From: Microbacterium sp. 8M
Lineage (GTDB): Bacteria > Actinomycetota > Actinomycetes > Actinomycetales > Microbacteriaceae
Assembly: GCF_902506375.1 (NCBI RefSeq)
Contig: NZ_LR733284.1
Span: 2,276,992-2,340,991, forward strand
Reading direction: 5' to 3'
Length of the DNA: 64,000 bases
The stretch's first letter is position 1. Every line of letters begins with the position of its first letter. Of the stretch, positions 47,824 through 57,306 are shown piece after piece. Below the pieces are notes generated by a model. It did no database searches. It saw nothing but the letters and a program-made list of their open reading frames with translations, and was not told where the DNA came from. The translations under genes were made by a program, and so were the position numbers.

Positions 47824-48999
47824 TCAGGACGGCCGATCGGCCGACGGAGCAGAGCCGGACGGCTCCGTCGGCTCGGCGGTCGTCCCCCGGGAGACCGCTG
47901 CGACGGCGGCGGTCGACGACACGACCGCCACCAGCGCGCCCAGCAGGATCGCCGCCCCCTCGCCCGGCAGGAGCGAACGCGCCTCCACGCCGAGCGCCAC
48001 GGCCGCCACCGGCACGCCCAGCTGCCCTGCCGAGGCCACCGTCTGCGACCACGGCAGTCCCACCACGCGCCCCAGCAGGTGCGCGAGGACCGCCGCCGCG
48101 CCGAGCGCGAGGCCGAGCAGGACCATCTGCGGATGCGTCGCCAGCTGGCGCAGGTCGATCGAGGATCCGAGCCAGACGAAGAAGAGCGGGCCGAAGAAGC
48201 CCTCGGTCATCCCGAAGAGCTGCCGTGCCAGGCGGCGCGGCTGCCCGACCGCCGCCAGCACGAGGCCGAGCGTGAATCCCGCCATCATCACCGAGACGTG
48301 GGTGAACTGGGCGATGCCGGCCAGGGCGAAGAGCAGGAGCAGGCTCACCCGCAGCTCGAGTGCGAACTGGCGCGACTCCGACACCGCGTGCACGAGATGC
48401 AGCCGCCTCGGCCCGATCCGGCGCAGCACGATGACGATCACCAGACCGGCCGCGGCGATCCCGATCCCGCCGATCGCCACGAGCGGGACGCGCCCGGGCT
48501 GGAGCACGAGCGGCAGGGCGAGGATGCAGGCCACGTCGGCGATCGCGATCTGCGCGATCAGCTGCGCCGCCGATGCGGCCGAGACGCGCAAGGACTGCAG
48601 CATCGGCAGCACGAGCGCCGCCGACGACGAGGCGATCAGCACCGCGTACACCGCGCCGTGCCGGTTGCCGAACAGCGCAGCGACCGCGATCCCGAGTCCG
48701 ACCGCAGCGACGGCGACGAGGAGCGCCCCTGACGCGCCCCTGCCCACCGAGGCACGCACCCGGCGGTCCAGGATCGGGATGTGGGATCCGATCACGAGCA
48801 TGATCAGCCCGAAGCCGATCTGCGCGAGCAGGGTCAGCGTCGGCTCCGACGCATCCACCCAGCGGAAACCGGTCGCGCCGATGACGAGGCCGGCCAGCAG
48901 CTCCCCTGCGATCAGCGGCACCCGCCACGCCCGCCGTGCGGACAGCAGCGGTCCCGCCAGCCCCACCAGTACGAGGAGCGCGAGCGTCGCGAACGTCAT
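47824..48999 (-). CDS. cation:proton antiporter (CPA2/KefB type)
   Basis: A 391-residue membrane antiporter with about 12 helices. Recognisable: GELLAGLVIGATGF, QIGFGLIMLVIGSHI, AQIAIADVACILALPL (the core Asp region), and GFFGPLFFVWLGSSIDLR, all typical of Na+/H+ or K+/H+ exchangers of the NhaS3/Kef class. No C-terminal TrkA-N domain, so no nucleotide gating. TAGAGT 6 nt before ATG. Cation specificity unknown. Confidence 0.86.
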   Translation of the reverse strand: MTFATLALLVLVGLAGPLLSARRAWRVPLIAGELLAGLVIGATGFRWVDASEPTLTLLAQIGFGLIMLVIGSHIPILDRRVRASVGRGASGALLVAVAAVGLGIAVAALFGNRHGAVYAVLIASSSAALVLPMLQSLRVSAASAAQLIAQIAIADVACILALPLVLQPGRVPLVAIGGIGIAAAGLVIVIVLRRIGPRRLHLVHAVSESRQFALELRVSLLLLFALAGIAQFTHVSVMMAGFTLGLVLAAVGQPRRLARQLFGMTEGFFGPLFFVWLGSSIDLRQLATHPQMVLLGLALGAAAVLAHLLGRVVGLPWSQTVASAGQLGVPVAAVALGVEARSLLPGEGAAILLGALVAVVSSTAAVAAVSRGTTAEPTEPSGSAPSADRPS

Positions 49000-49005
49000 G
49001 CGAGA

Positions 49006-49011
49006 ACTCTA
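49006..49011 (-). promoter_or_regulatory. leaderless -10 box (TAGAGT) for antiporter
   Basis: TAGAGT on the minus strand, 6 nt before ATG 48999. Confidence 0.5.
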
Positions 49012-49031
49012 GAACCGCGTCCGCCTCCGGC

Positions 49032-49156
49032 CCCTTCGACAGGCTCAGGGACCGGGGCCGGCCGCTCCCCCGGCCGGGACCCTTCGACAGGCTCAGGGAC
49101 CGGGGCCGGCCGCTCCCCCGGTCGGGCCCCTTCGACAGGCTCAGGGACCGGGGCGC
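49032..49156. repeat. three tandem copies of a 48-bp intergenic repeat
   Basis: Copies start at 49032, 49080 and 49128 (the last is partial). Each begins CCCTTCGACAGGCTCAGGG followed by ACCGGGGCCGGCCGCTCCCC. The first part is an imperfect hairpin (CCCT...AGGG) that I recall as a dispersed element between genes in Microbacteriaceae. Here it lies between pepN and the antiporter gene. Only one base differs between the first two copies in the aligned core. Confidence 0.85.
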
Positions 49157-51649
49157 TCAGACGAGGGCGCCCTGCGCCTGACGCACGCGGATCGCCCGCT
49201 GCTGGTGGTCCCGCTGCTCGAGCACGATGCGGCGCAGCGCGGGCGGGGCCTGCGGATGCGCGTCCAGCCACGCGTCCACCAGCTCCGTGGACTCGGTGTC
49301 GGGATACAGGCCGATCACGAGACGACGGGCGATCTCGATCGAGCGCTGCGCCCAGGCCGGTTCGATCAGCGCGAAGTAGTCGGCATCGAAGGGCTCGACG
49401 AGATCGCGGCGCCCGCCCGCCCGGAAGCCGCGGATCGTCGCGTCGAGGTGGTCGTTGCTGAGTGTCAGATCGCCCCACGCTGCGCGCCAGTCCGCGGCGC
49501 GCACGGCGGCGTTCGGCGTCGACGCGGCCGCGGCGAGCGCCGCGGTGCGGCCGCTGGCGGTGTTGTCGCGCAGCTGCTCCTCCGTGATCTCCTCCGCCCC
49601 GGCGTGACCCGTGGTGACGAGCGCGGTGAGCAGCTCCCAGCGCAGATCCGCATCCATCGGAAGCCCCGAAGGGCCCGCTCCGATGAGCAGCGTGGACACG
49701 TCGAGCCGGCGTGCATCGTCGAACGAGGCAGCGGCGGCGAACGCGCGCGCCCAGACCAGCTGCGCGTCGCTGGCAGGCTCCGCGCCCCCGAGCGCCCGCC
49801 ACGTGGCGTCGAGCCACGCCCGGCGTGCCGCGGCGCGGTCCGCCTCCGGCAGGTAGTGCCCGATGGCGGAGGCGGCGTTCAGCACCACGCCGCCGAGCAG
49901 AGCGCTGTCGCTCTCGGCCGGCGCATGGGCGACGACGATCTCGAGGTAGCGCGCCACGGCGAGGTCTCCGTCCCGCACCGCGTTCCACAGTGCCGCCCAG
50001 ATGAGACCGCGCGCCAGCGCATCGTCGAGCGAGGACAGCCCGCGCTCCACGGCGGCCAGAGAGCGGTCGTCGAGGCGCGCCTTGGCGTAGGTGAGATCGC
50101 CGTCATTGAGGAGCACGAGGTCGGCGTCCGGCAGCGTCACGGGGGTGCGCTCCGCGACGAGCTCGACCGGCACCCGCTCCCGCAGCACGAGCGCATCGCC
50201 GCGAAGGTCGTACAGGCCGATCTGCAGTCGGTGCGGTCGGGGGTCGCTCTGCACCACGACGGCCGCGCCGTCGGCATCCCGCTCGATACGCAGCGTGCTC
50301 ATGCCGGTCGTCTGCAGCCACGCCTGCGCCCAGGCCCGCATGTCACGGCCCGAGGCCTGCTCGAGCTCGACGAGCAGGTCCTCCAGCGTCGTGTTGCCGT
50401 ACGCATGCCGCGCGAAGTACCGGCGGGCGCCGTCGAAGAACGCGTCCTCGCCGACGAACGCGACGAGCTGCTTGAGCACGGCGGCGCCCTTGGCATAGGT
50501 GATGCCGTCGAAGTTCAGCTTCGCCGCCTCGAGGTCGGTGATGTCGGCGACGATCGGGTGCGTGGTGGGCAGCTGGTCCTGCGTGTACGCCCAGGCCTTG
50601 CGGCGGTTGGCGAAGGCGACCCAGGCGTCGGTGAATTCCGTGGCGGCGACGGAGGCGTGCGAGCCCATGTAGTCGGCGAACGACTCCTTCAGCCACAGGT
50701 CGTCCCACCACCGCATGGTCACGAGGTCGCCGAACCACATGTGCGCCATCTCGTGCAGGATCGTGTTCGCCCGCGCCTGCCGCTGCGCGCGCGTGGCCGC
50801 GCCGCGATACAGGTACGCCTCGGTGAAGGTGACGAGCCCGGGATTCTCCATCGCGCCGATGTTGTACTCCGGCACGAAGATCTGGTCGTACTTGCCCCAG
50901 GGATAGGGGAAGGCGAACGCGTCCGCGAAGAAGTCCAGCCCCTGGCGGGTGACCTCCAGGATCTCGTCCGCGGGAAGGTGCTCCGCCATCGAGGCTCGGC
51001 TCAGCACCGAGAGCGGCACCACGAGCCCATCACGACGCCACTCGGACGACACGCGCACGTACGGCCCCGCCGCGATGCACGTGAGATAGCTGGACAGCGG
51101 CAGCGTGGGCGCGAACTCCACGGTCTGCGCGCCGTCCTCGACGCGTGTGGACACCGGCGACTGGTTGCCCAGCACCTCCCATTCGGCCGGTGCGGTCACG
51201 ACGACAGTCAGCGGCGCCTTCATGTCCGGCTGCTCGAAGCAGGCCATGAACCGGCGGGCGTCGGCCGGCTCGTCGTGGGTGTACAGGTACACGCCGCCGT
51301 CCACCGGGTCGACGAAGCGGTGCAGTCCCTCACCCGACCGGCTGTAGGCGCCGGTCGCGCGGATCACCACCGTGTTGTGCGCGGCCAGCCCGCGGAGCCG
51401 GATGCGGGCGCCGTCCCACTCCACGTCCTGCGTCGTGCCGTTCAGGACGACCTCTTGCACCGCCTCGCCGAGGAAGTCGACCCAGGTCTCGGGCGCCGTC
51501 GCGTCGAACTCCAGCGTGCTCGACGTGGCGAACCCCGTGGTCGCGGCGTCCACGGCGCCGGTCACGTCGAGCTCGAGGCGGGAACGCAGCAGAGTGACGC
51601 TCGCGGATCGCGCGGCCGTCTCGGTGCGGGTGAGATTGGCGGTGGTCAT
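49157..51649 (-). CDS. pepN: aminopeptidase N (M1 family)
   Basis: An 830-residue zinc aminopeptidase that removes N-terminal residues from peptides in the cytosol. GAMEN exopeptidase motif (IGAMENPGLVTF) and zinc site HEMAHMWFGD with His299, Glu300, His303 and Glu322 are intact; an ERAP1-like helical C-terminal domain follows. ATG 51649 begins MTTANLTRTETAA and is preceded by GGATCC; the -10-like AACGAT is poor. Length fits actinobacterial PepN. Confidence 0.95.
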   Translation of the reverse strand: MTTANLTRTETAARSASVTLLRSRLELDVTGAVDAATTGFATSSTLEFDATAPETWVDFLGEAVQEVVLNGTTQDVEWDGARIRLRGLAAHNTVVIRATGAYSRSGEGLHRFVDPVDGGVYLYTHDEPADARRFMACFEQPDMKAPLTVVVTAPAEWEVLGNQSPVSTRVEDGAQTVEFAPTLPLSSYLTCIAAGPYVRVSSEWRRDGLVVPLSVLSRASMAEHLPADEILEVTRQGLDFFADAFAFPYPWGKYDQIFVPEYNIGAMENPGLVTFTEAYLYRGAATRAQRQARANTILHEMAHMWFGDLVTMRWWDDLWLKESFADYMGSHASVAATEFTDAWVAFANRRKAWAYTQDQLPTTHPIVADITDLEAAKLNFDGITYAKGAAVLKQLVAFVGEDAFFDGARRYFARHAYGNTTLEDLLVELEQASGRDMRAWAQAWLQTTGMSTLRIERDADGAAVVVQSDPRPHRLQIGLYDLRGDALVLRERVPVELVAERTPVTLPDADLVLLNDGDLTYAKARLDDRSLAAVERGLSSLDDALARGLIWAALWNAVRDGDLAVARYLEIVVAHAPAESDSALLGGVVLNAASAIGHYLPEADRAAARRAWLDATWRALGGAEPASDAQLVWARAFAAAASFDDARRLDVSTLLIGAGPSGLPMDADLRWELLTALVTTGHAGAEEITEEQLRDNTASGRTAALAAAASTPNAAVRAADWRAAWGDLTLSNDHLDATIRGFRAGGRRDLVEPFDADYFALIEPAWAQRSIEIARRLVIGLYPDTESTELVDAWLDAHPQAPPALRRIVLEQRDHQQRAIRVRQAQGALV

Positions 51650-51704
51650 GGATCCATCGTTCCATGCTCCGCCTCCGGCATGGACGCTGTGCCAGCATGG
51701 TCGC

Positions 51705-52202
51705 ATGACTGAGCAGGCCACGACCGAATCCCTTCCCGAACGCAGCAGGATCGTGCAAGAGCACGTGCGCGCCGCCGGGCTGGCGTCGCAGGTGCGCGAG
51801 CTCCCGGATTCCGCGCGCACCGCGGCGCAGGCCGCCGCCGCGCTGGACTGCGAGGTCGGCGCGATCGGATCCAGCCTGCTCTTCCTCGCCGACGGCGAGC
51901 CGCTGCTGGTGATGACCAGCGGGCGGCACCGGGTCGACGTCGATGTGCTCGCTGCGGCGGTCGGGGCGGAGAGCGTCGCGATGGCGCCCGCGGCCACCGT
52001 GCGCGAGGTGACCGGGCAGGCGATCGGCGGTGTCGCGCCGGTCGGCCATCCCGCGCCGGTGCGCACCGTGGTCGATGCCGCGCTGCGCGACTACGACGTG
52101 GTCTGGACGGCCGGCGGCACGCCGCACACCGTGATGCCGATGACCTTCGACGAGCTCGTGGCGCTCACCGGCGGCGAGGTCGTCGAGGTGGCGGCTAGCT
52201 GA
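51705..52202 (+). CDS. YbaK/EbsC-type aminoacyl-tRNA deacylase
   Basis: A 165-residue protein of the YbaK/ProX trans-editing family, which hydrolyses mischarged aminoacyl-tRNA (for example Cys-tRNA-Pro). Typical strands: TAAQAAAALDCEVGAIGSSLLF, PLLVMTSGRHRVD, AIGGVAPVGHPAPV (the substrate loop), and WTAGGTPHTVMPMTFDELV. Divergent from pepN. Amino acid specificity cannot be read. Confidence 0.87.
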   Translation: MTEQATTESLPERSRIVQEHVRAAGLASQVRELPDSARTAAQAAAALDCEVGAIGSSLLFLADGEPLLVMTSGRHRVDVDVLAAAVGAESVAMAPAATVREVTGQAIGGVAPVGHPAPVRTVVDAALRDYDVVWTAGGTPHTVMPMTFDELVALTGGEVVEVAAS

Positions 52203-52260
52203 TCGCGCCGCATTCCGCAAGCCCTGGGCCCCGGCTCAGGGGGCGTCCAGACTCCGTGCC

Positions 52261-52266
52261 TAGCGT
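52261..52266 (+). promoter_or_regulatory. -10 box (TAGCGT) for acyltransferase gene
   Basis: TAGCGT, 8 nt before ATG 52275, with an AAAGGG stretch between. Confidence 0.4.
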
Positions 52267-52274
52267 GGAAAGGG

Positions 52275-53426
52275 ATGTCACGGAACGGTAACAGGATCAG
52301 TTCGCTCGACGGCCTCCGCGGCCTCGCCGCGGGGATCGTGCTCATCCACCATGCCTCCCTGATCGCGGAGCCCTGGCTGGATCCGGCCGGCTGGGCGCTG
52401 CTCACGCAGTCGCCGCTGAAGCTGCTGCTGGCCGGATCCGAAGCGGTCATGGTGTTCTTCGTGCTGTCCGGTCTCGTCGTGGCGCTGCCGGCGCTGCGGC
52501 CGGGCTTCTCCTGGGCGCGGTACTTCCCTGCGCGGCTGGTGCGGCTCTACGTGCCGGTGATCGCCGCGCTCGGCGCCGCGACGCTCTTGGTGCGCCTGGT
52601 GCCGCGCGACGCCTCGACGATGCCCGAGGACTCGTGGATGCAGGACACCCAGGCGACGCACGTCTCCGCGGCGGACGTGCTCTCGCAGATGACGCTGCTG
52701 CGCTCCGACTATCCGATCGACAACGTGCTGTGGTCGCTGCGCTGGGAGCTGTTCTTCTCGCTGCTGCTCCCCGTGTACGTGTGGCTGGCGCTGCGGGTGC
52801 GTCGCTTCGCCGTGCCCGTGGCTGCGCTGACCGTCGTCCTCATGTTCCTCGGTCGGGCCGGCGGCAACTCCGCGCTCGCCTACCTGCCGGTGTTCCTGCT
52901 CGGCACGCTCATCGCGGTGCGCTTCTCCGAACTGCGCGACTGGGCGGCCCGGCCGCAGGTGCGGCGCGTGCTGCCCTGGGTCGCCGTGGTCGCGTGCACG
53001 CTGCTGATCGCGAGCTGGCTCGCCCGGCCCCTCACCGCGGGCACCATCGCCGCCGACCTGCTGTGGGCCCTCGCCGGCGCGGGAGCGGCGCTGCTCGTGA
53101 TCCTCGCGGTGGTCTGGCCTCAGGCCCAGCGCGCCCTGGGCACGGCCCCGATGCAGTGGCTCGGCCGCGTGTCGTTCAGCCTCTACCTCGTGCACGCGCC
53201 GATCCTGGCCACGCTCTGCTACCTCCTCGGCGCGGAGCAGTGGTGGCTGGCGTGCCTGGTGGGCGTGCCGCTGAGCCTCGCCGTCGCGGCAGCGTTCCAT
53301 GCGCTCGTCGAGCGTCAGTCGCAGGAGCTCGCACGCCGGGCCGGCACCATCGGCGCCGCTCTCGCCGACCGTGCCGCGGTGCGTCGCATCCGCACCGCCC
53401 GGCAGGCGGCGCTCGCCCGACAATGA
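52275..53426 (+). CDS. acyltransferase 3 family membrane protein
   Basis: A 383-residue membrane O-acyltransferase with about ten helices. N-terminal ISSLDGLRGLAAGIVLIHH contains the catalytic His of the family; EAVMVFFVLSGLVVALP is the second conserved helix; a cytosolic basic tail follows the last helix. Members acetylate exopolysaccharide, peptidoglycan or lipids; the substrate is unknown. Convergent with the P-type ATPase. Confidence 0.87.
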   Translation: MSRNGNRISSLDGLRGLAAGIVLIHHASLIAEPWLDPAGWALLTQSPLKLLLAGSEAVMVFFVLSGLVVALPALRPGFSWARYFPARLVRLYVPVIAALGAATLLVRLVPRDASTMPEDSWMQDTQATHVSAADVLSQMTLLRSDYPIDNVLWSLRWELFFSLLLPVYVWLALRVRRFAVPVAALTVVLMFLGRAGGNSALAYLPVFLLGTLIAVRFSELRDWAARPQVRRVLPWVAVVACTLLIASWLARPLTAGTIAADLLWALAGAGAALLVILAVVWPQAQRALGTAPMQWLGRVSFSLYLVHAPILATLCYLLGAEQWWLACLVGVPLSLAVAAAFHALVERQSQELARRAGTIGAALADRAAVRRIRTARQAALARQ

Positions 53427-53460
53427 CGGGGAGCGCCCGGGCGGGCTCCGGGATCGCCGC

Positions 53461-55938
53461 TCAGTGGACGGCTGCCGCCTCGCGCCGCGCGCGGCGCCGG
53501 GTGACCGCGCCGTACACGGCACGCAGCACGGCCCGGGTCGCGTAGCGCACGCCGATGCCCGCCGCGCCGAAGGCGCACGCGATGAGGACGGCGCGCGGAT
53601 CGTGCAGATCGACGTCGAACAGCCGGGATCCGAACGGCGTGAGGATGGCGACGAGCATCCCGCCGATCATGGCGCCGACGAGGACGATCTTCCACGGACG
53701 GAAGGGGCGGGCGACCGTGATGAGCACGAAGAACGCCACGACGACGAGCGCCAGGAACGCGGTCGACGCGGTGAGCTTCTCGACCTCGCGTCCCGTCCCG
53801 AGCACCGCCCGCCCCGTGAGATACGCCCCGTAGGAGGCGAGCGCGGCGCCGATGCCGCCCGGCACGGCCGCATCCAGCACCCGTCGCACGAAGCCGTCCT
53901 GCGCACGGGCCGTGTTGGGCGCGAGCGCGAGGAAGAACGCGGGGATCCCGATCGTGAACCACGCGATGAGGGTGACATGCCGGGGAAGGAACGGGAACGG
54001 CACCGCCGTGACCGCGACGAGCAGCGCGAGCAGGATCGAGTACAGCGTCTTGGTGAGGAACAGCGTGGCGACCCGCTCGATGTTGCCGATCACCCGGCGG
54101 CCCTCCGCGACCACATGCGGCAGCGTGGCGAAAGAGTTGTCCAGCAGCACGATGCGCGACACGGCGCGCGCCGCGGGCGACCCGGAGCCCATCGCGACCC
54201 CGACGTCGGCGTCCTTGAGGGCGAGCACGTCGTTGACGCCGTCGCCGGTCATCGCGACGACGCGTCCGTCCCGCTGCAGCGCGTGCACCATGGCGCGCTT
54301 CTGCGTGGGCGTCACCCGCCCGAACGCGGTGCGCTCCTGCACCTCGGTGTCGAAGTGCGCCGAGTCGGGATCCAGCGCGCGCGCATCCACCGCGTCGCGG
54401 CCGTTCGGCACTCCGGCCTCGGACGCGATCGCGCCGACCGCGGCGGCGTTATCCCCGGAGATGACCTTGATGTCCACGTCCTGCTGCGCGAAGTAGGCGA
54501 TCGCGCCCGGGGCCTCGGCGCGCAGGCGCTGATCCAGGATCACGAGCGCCGCGGCGCTCAGGCCGTCCGGCAGCCCGTCGCCCGCGGCATCCGTCGCCGG
54601 CAGCGGCGCATCGGTGCGCGTCAGGGCGAGCACGCGCAGCCCCTCGGACGCGAGCGCGTCGGAGCGCGTGCGCACCGCGTCGCCGTCCGCGAGCAGCACG
54701 TCCGGCGCGCCGAGCACCCAGCTCTCCACGGGCTGCGTGCCGGCGGCGGGACACTGCACGGCGGCCCACTTGCGCGCGGAGGAGAAGGCGACGGAGGTCT
54801 GCACCGTCAGGGCGGGCGCATCGCCCACGTGCTCCAGGATCGCCGCCATGCTCGCGTTGGGCTTGCCCTCGGCTCGCCCGAGCGCTGCGAGCGCGCCCTC
54901 GATGCGGTCGTCCGCCTCGCCGAGCCGCTCCACCGCACCGACCCGCATGCCGTCCTCGGTGAGGGTTCCGGTCTTGTCCGTGCACACCACGTCGACGCGG
55001 GCGAGCTGCTCGATCGCCGGCAGATCCTGCACGAGGCAGTTGCGGCGGCCGAGGCGGATCACGCCCACGGCCATCGCGACGCTCGTCATCAGCACGAGCC
55101 CCTCCGGCACCATCGGCACGAGCGCGGCGACGAGACCCCGGACGGCCTTGCGCCAGTCCTCCGAGTGCCCCCAGATCTGGTTGATGATCGTGAGCACGCC
55201 GACCGGGATGAGCGCCCAGGTGACGTACTTCAGGATCTGATCGATCCCCGCGCGCAGCTGCGAGGTCGGCTTGCGGAACTCGGAGGCCTCCTTGGCGAGA
55301 CGGGCGGCGTAGGCGTGCTCCCCCACCGCCGTCGCACGGAAAGCGGCGGATCCCGCGGCCACGAAGCTGCCGGACTTGAGCTCGTAGCCGGCGCCGGCGA
55401 GCACCGGCTCGGACTCCCCGGTGAGCAGCGACTCGTCGACCTCGAGGCCCGTGGCATCGAGCACGATGCCGTCCACCGGGATCTGGTCGCCGGCCGCGAC
55501 GAGCACGACGTCGTCGAGCACGAGCTGCTCCACGTCGATGTCGGACACGCCCTCGGCGCGTTCGACCCTGGCGGGCGCCTTGCTCAGCAGGGCGAGCCGG
55601 TCCAAGGTGCGCTTGGCCCGCACCTCCTGGACCATGCCGACGACGCTGTTCACGACGATGAGCAGGCCGAAGAGCCCGTCGATGAAGTAGCCGGTGCCGA
55701 GGATCAGCAGGAACATCACGAGGTAGATGCCGTTGACCCGCGTGAAGGCGTTCGCGCGGAAGATCTCGCCGAAGCTGCGGCTCGTGCGGGCCTCGATGAC
55801 GTTGCCCTCGCCACGAGCACGGCGGTCCGCGACCTCGGCTGCGGTGAGTGGAGCACGGGTCGTCGCGGTGGGCCCGCCATCGGCGGAGGATTCGCCCGTC
55901 ACCGGTTCCGCTTCCCCGATCCGGCCGTTCTCGCTCAT
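53461..55938 (-). CDS. cation-translocating P-type ATPase (CtpE-like)
   Basis: An 825-residue P-type ATPase. Phosphorylation motif VVCTDKTGT with Asp321, TGES-type actuator motif LLTGESEPV, hinge MTGDGVNDVLALKDADVG and about ten helices. There is no N-terminal heavy-metal domain and no CPC motif, so it is not a Cu/Zn exporter; it resembles mycobacterial CtpE, a Ca2+ transporter. Leaderless ATG start. Ion specificity is inferred from family only. Confidence 0.88.
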   Translation of the reverse strand: MSENGRIGEAEPVTGESSADGGPTATTRAPLTAAEVADRRARGEGNVIEARTSRSFGEIFRANAFTRVNGIYLVMFLLILGTGYFIDGLFGLLIVVNSVVGMVQEVRAKRTLDRLALLSKAPARVERAEGVSDIDVEQLVLDDVVLVAAGDQIPVDGIVLDATGLEVDESLLTGESEPVLAGAGYELKSGSFVAAGSAAFRATAVGEHAYAARLAKEASEFRKPTSQLRAGIDQILKYVTWALIPVGVLTIINQIWGHSEDWRKAVRGLVAALVPMVPEGLVLMTSVAMAVGVIRLGRRNCLVQDLPAIEQLARVDVVCTDKTGTLTEDGMRVGAVERLGEADDRIEGALAALGRAEGKPNASMAAILEHVGDAPALTVQTSVAFSSARKWAAVQCPAAGTQPVESWVLGAPDVLLADGDAVRTRSDALASEGLRVLALTRTDAPLPATDAAGDGLPDGLSAAALVILDQRLRAEAPGAIAYFAQQDVDIKVISGDNAAAVGAIASEAGVPNGRDAVDARALDPDSAHFDTEVQERTAFGRVTPTQKRAMVHALQRDGRVVAMTGDGVNDVLALKDADVGVAMGSGSPAARAVSRIVLLDNSFATLPHVVAEGRRVIGNIERVATLFLTKTLYSILLALLVAVTAVPFPFLPRHVTLIAWFTIGIPAFFLALAPNTARAQDGFVRRVLDAAVPGGIGAALASYGAYLTGRAVLGTGREVEKLTASTAFLALVVVAFFVLITVARPFRPWKIVLVGAMIGGMLVAILTPFGSRLFDVDLHDPRAVLIACAFGAAGIGVRYATRAVLRAVYGAVTRRRARREAAAVH

Positions 55939-55944
55939 GGGTTC

Positions 55945-55950
55945 ACGCTA
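55945..55950 (-). promoter_or_regulatory. leaderless -10 box (TAGCGT) for P-type ATPase
   Basis: TAGCGT on the minus strand, 6 nt before ATG 55938. Confidence 0.5.
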
Positions 55951-55980
55951 ACAGCGCCCGGCCCGCGGGCGCTGGACGAA

Positions 55981-57306
55981 TCAGGCCGGATCCGCGATCC
56001 GGGACGGCCCCACCGCGCCCGACGCCCGCTCCTGGCGCAGAGCCGGCAGGTAGCACAGGGCGCCGAGGATGCTGAACGCGCCTGCCACCGCCGTCGCCAC
56101 GGCGGGCGACGTGGCGCCGGCGAAGGCGGTGATCACGAGCAGCCCGATGCTGTACGCGCCACCGGAGACCATCGAGTTGAGCGACAGGATCGTCGCCCGG
56201 GTGGCACGGTCGGCCTCGCGGTGCAGCAGCGCCGCGTGCATGGGTCCGGCCGCGCCATGCGCGAGGTAGGTGAGGCCGTAGCCGATCAGGAGACCGACGA
56301 CGCCCGAGGACAGCCCCATCAGCACCACGAACGCGCCGTTCAGGATTCGGCTGAGGATCGCGGTCCAGGCCACGCCGATCACGCCGCTCAACCGGCTCGC
56401 GAGCAGGGACCCGACCGCGAACAGGCCCCATGCGGCGGCCGAGGCCGGTCCGAACACGGCGGCTGCAGCGTCCTCTCCCCCGAGGATCCCCTCCAGCTGG
56501 AGCGGCGTGAGCGTCTCGAAGCCGATCATCGCGACGGACCAGAACACCTCGACGAGCACGAGCCCGAGGAGCACCCGGGAGCGGACGGCACGGCGCAGCC
56601 CGTCGGCGATCGTGCGCGGGGTCTGCCGCGCGGCTCCTGCGATCGCTGCGAGAGGCCGGACGGATCCCGCGCTGCGCACCGCCGGGTCCCGCACCAGGAC
56701 GACGACGAGCACCGTGTACCCCAGGTACAGGGCGATCGCCACGAGCATGGGCAGGATCAGGGCGGACAGGCCGGCAAGCGGATGCCAGGCCACGAGGAGG
56801 CCACCGCACAGCGCGCCGCCCGCGATGGCGACCCCGACCGCCGTCCCCGCGCGGGCGAGGGGCTGCGCCACCTCGGCGCGGGGATCGTGCTCGTGGACCG
56901 TGTCGACGAACCACGCCTCGAGCGATCCCGAATCGAGCACGCGGAACAGGCCCTGCAGGAGCAGCGAGATCGCGAACAGCGCATACGAGTCGGCGATCAG
57001 GAAGAGCACGCTCGCCACGACCGCGAGAACACCGGAGGCCGCGAGCACCGGCCTGCGTCCGAGGGTGTCGGAGAGCGCACCGGTCGGCAGTTCCAGGGCC
57101 AGCGCGACGAAGCCCTGGATGGCGAGGATGGATCCGATCGCCGCGATCGACATCCCGCGTTCGAGCGGAAGCAGAACGGTGAGCCCCAGCGTCACGCCGA
57201 CGGGCAGCCACCGCAGCGCCGTGAGCAGCACCAATCGCCGCTGCGCCGCGGGGATGGCCGGCGGCGTCCCGGTTCCGACGGGGGTCCCGGACGTCCGCGT
57301 GGTCAC
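55981..57306 (-). CDS. MFS transporter in operon with its regulator
   Basis: A 441-residue 12-helix major facilitator. GALSDTLGRRPVLAASG is the loop 2-3 signature (DxxGRRP). The start overlaps the end of the winged-helix gene by 4 bp, so regulator and transporter form one unit, a layout common for drug-type exporters. Substrate unknown; export is inferred from the layout. Confidence 0.83.
   Translation of the reverse strand: MTTRTSGTPVGTGTPPAIPAAQRRLVLLTALRWLPVGVTLGLTVLLPLERGMSIAAIGSILAIQGFVALALELPTGALSDTLGRRPVLAASGVLAVVASVLFLIADSYALFAISLLLQGLFRVLDSGSLEAWFVDTVHEHDPRAEVAQPLARAGTAVGVAIAGGALCGGLLVAWHPLAGLSALILPMLVAIALYLGYTVLVVVLVRDPAVRSAGSVRPLAAIAGAARQTPRTIADGLRRAVRSRVLLGLVLVEVFWSVAMIGFETLTPLQLEGILGGEDAAAAVFGPASAAAWGLFAVGSLLASRLSGVIGVAWTAILSRILNGAFVVLMGLSSGVVGLLIGYGLTYLAHGAAGPMHAALLHREADRATRATILSLNSMVSGGAYSIGLLVITAFAGATSPAVATAVAGAFSILGALCYLPALRQERASGAVGPSRIADPA

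Noticed and set aside
49032..49156. The three spaced repeats as a CRISPR array, or as a PVPEPVEG repeat protein
   Set aside because: The period is 48 bp with the whole unit repeated and no variable spacers, and there are no cas genes. The peptide reading exists only in an extension beyond the end of pepN.
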